From Saprospiraceae bacterium (GTDB lineage Bacteria; Bacteroidota; Bacteroidia; Chitinophagales; Saprospiraceae): 64,000 nucleotides of DNA. This document shows positions 63,147 to 64,000 of the stretch, piece by piece. Where the stretch lies: positions 1-64,000 of the forward strand of contig JAIPBE010000013.1 in assembly GCA_021738725.1 (NCBI GenBank). The letters are read 5' to 3'. How positions within the stretch are numbered: position 1 is the first letter of the stretch; each line of letters begins with the position of its first letter. The notes under the pieces were generated by a model that saw only the letters and a program-made list of their open reading frames with translations, did not search any database and was not told the origin of the DNA. Position numbers and translations under genes: made by a program.

Positions 63147-64000
63147 TCACTTTTTCGCTTCTTCAAACCGATGTCTGCGTACAAAGGATTCGATCTTTTT
63201 CTGGACCTCTTCCTTTTGCTCTGGGGAAGCGCCGATAAAACCATGATCCACACCTTTCAGGATCATCATTTCATTCTCTACGCCGAGCGAGTCCAGTCGG
63301 GCCTTGAGTGAGATCGACTGCTGGACAGGCACCAGATGGTCTTCATCTCCCTGGATGATCAGCGTGGGTGGGGTGGATGAATGGCAGTAATTGTAGGGGG
63401 AATACAGATCCATGTATCGTTGTGCACGCAAAGAATCCTGTTCTGGATCGAACCCGAATATGGAATGGCTCAGATCGATTCTGGAAGAAATCGGGGTTGG
63501 TAACTGGGCCAACAGGGAATAGTAGGATTCGGCTGTGGGCATCTTGAAAATGCCTTCCAGTTGATTGGGCCCATAAATATCCAGGACATATCGCACGTTC
63601 ACATCCGGACATGCACGATTGAAATTGGACGGACCGCAATAGGCCAACATCAAGGCTATTTGCGCTCCGGCAGATTCGCCAAACAAGCCAATATTCTGGA
63701 CATCCCAACCCCGATGTTCTGCTTCGCTGACGACCCAGGCAAGTGCATCTGCAGCATCATTCAAGCAAGCAGGAAACGGCGATTGATCTGCACTTCCCAG
63801 GGTGTAATCGATGCTGATGATGGTATATCCTGCATCGCGGAGATTGTTGATGGCTTCGTTGAATCGATTGTAGTTGATGGCTTCCTTCGTGCCGACGATC
63901 CAGGCGCCACCATGGATAAAAAGGACAACAGGAGTTTTCTCCTCCACCAGTTGGGTCGGTGTATAGATGTCCAGTGACAGACCCGGTTTATATTCGACAT
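63147..64000 (-). CDS. Alpha/beta hydrolase, esterase-like (5' end beyond the window)
   Basis: The reading frame stays open to the right edge, reading VEYKPGLSLDIYTPTQ before the part beginning EEKTPVVLFIHGGAWIVG, so the true start lies outside the window; an internal ATG at 63947 would cut off the beta-strand before HGGAW. Family marks: oxyanion motif HGGAW, nucleophile elbow GLFGESAG, acid region QGDEDHLVPV and a C-terminal DHGF with the catalytic His. These fit the BD-FAE/esterase-lipase group of alpha/beta hydrolases acting on short-chain or carbohydrate esters. Partial gene. Confidence 0.85.
   Translation of the reverse strand, partial: VEYKPGLSLDIYTPTQLVEEKTPVVLFIHGGAWIVGTKEAINYNRFNEAINNLRDAGYTIISIDYTLGSADQSPFPACLNDAADALAWVVSEAEHRGWDVQNIGLFGESAGAQIALMLAYCGPSNFNRACPDVNVRYVLDIYGPNQLEGIFKMPTAESYYSLLAQLPTPISSRIDLSHSIFGFDPEQDSLRAQRYMDLYSPYNYCHSSTPPTLIIQGDEDHLVPVQQSISLKARLDSLGVENEMMILKGVDHGFIGASPEQKEEVQKKIESFVRRHRFEEAKK

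Noticed and set aside
1-64000. CRISPR arrays
   Set aside because: The tandem arrays have units of 161 and about 340 bases without regular short repeats and unique spacers of CRISPR size.
1-64000. tRNA or rRNA genes
   Set aside because: No cloverleaf-like or rRNA-like stretch was seen by eye; no search could be run.

Overview
The window looks like a chromosomal piece of a Bacteroidota genome, most likely of the Saprospiria or a close relative. This is inference from gene content. Several secreted proteins end in type IX secretion (T9SS) sorting domains (26084-28609, 28732-33759, 38572-39789, 40995-42806, 42884-46219, 58274-60472). There are two TonB-dependent/outer-membrane beta-barrel receptors, CarboxypepD_reg-like domains, many SPII lipoproteins, and promoters resembling the Bacteroidota -33 TTTG / -7 TAnnTTTG type. 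I saw no rRNA, tRNA, CRISPR array, insertion sequence or phage genes.

Layout. 1-3.2 kb: a lipoprotein with a SRPBCC-like domain, gene-poor DNA full of short-word repeats, and an AT-rich two-gene insert at 2396-3190 whose ends form a textbook integron attC site. This is a lone gene cassette with no integrase in view. 3.4-14.3 kb: a DUF1186/SEC-C protein, a beta-barrel receptor with a small Spy/DUF4890-like partner, about 1.7 kb of tandem 331-353 bp repeats, two lipoproteins, an OmpA-domain protein, a DUF1415 protein and an SDR protein. 14.4-22.5 kb: two convergent two-gene operons. One encodes an apparently exported PEP-synthase/glucan-water-dikinase-like phosphotransferase followed by a serine hydrolase with beta-lactamase/PBP-type motifs. 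The other encodes a second such hydrolase followed by an ATP/ADP-translocase-like membrane protein fused to HEAT repeats. Together these are the best candidate in the window for an undescribed system (ATP-dependent chemistry in the cell envelope).

22.8-46.2 kb: DinB-like, PQQ-propeller, small membrane and HXXEE proteins; a secreted Asp-box propeller; a 1675-residue adhesin with twelve repeats of about 79 residues; an OmpR/histidine kinase pair; peptide chain release factor 3; a YHS-domain protein; a secreted propeller; a LACC1/YfiH-type protein; and two more T9SS cargo proteins. 46.6-58.2 kb: a helical-repeat protein, an ATP-grasp enzyme, a 161-bp x 4 tandem repeat, a 701-residue protein with a divergent OmpA-like C-terminus, a cold-shock-domain protein, a small membrane protein, a c-type cytochrome lipoprotein, an LVIVD lipoprotein plus barrel pair, a CDGSH/ferredoxin protein, an OsmC-like protein and a membrane protein resembling the sensor half of an AraC regulator. 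58.2-64 kb: a secreted alpha/beta hydrolase, a TonB-dependent receptor, and an esterase cut off by the window's right edge.

The intergenic DNA is unusual. Six or more gaps are mosaics built from a common vocabulary of short stuttering words (Ccctcatccctgat-, cgaaataacccaataac-, cataacctcataacctc-, gttcaaagttcaaggt-like), and two gaps have expanded into long tandem arrays.
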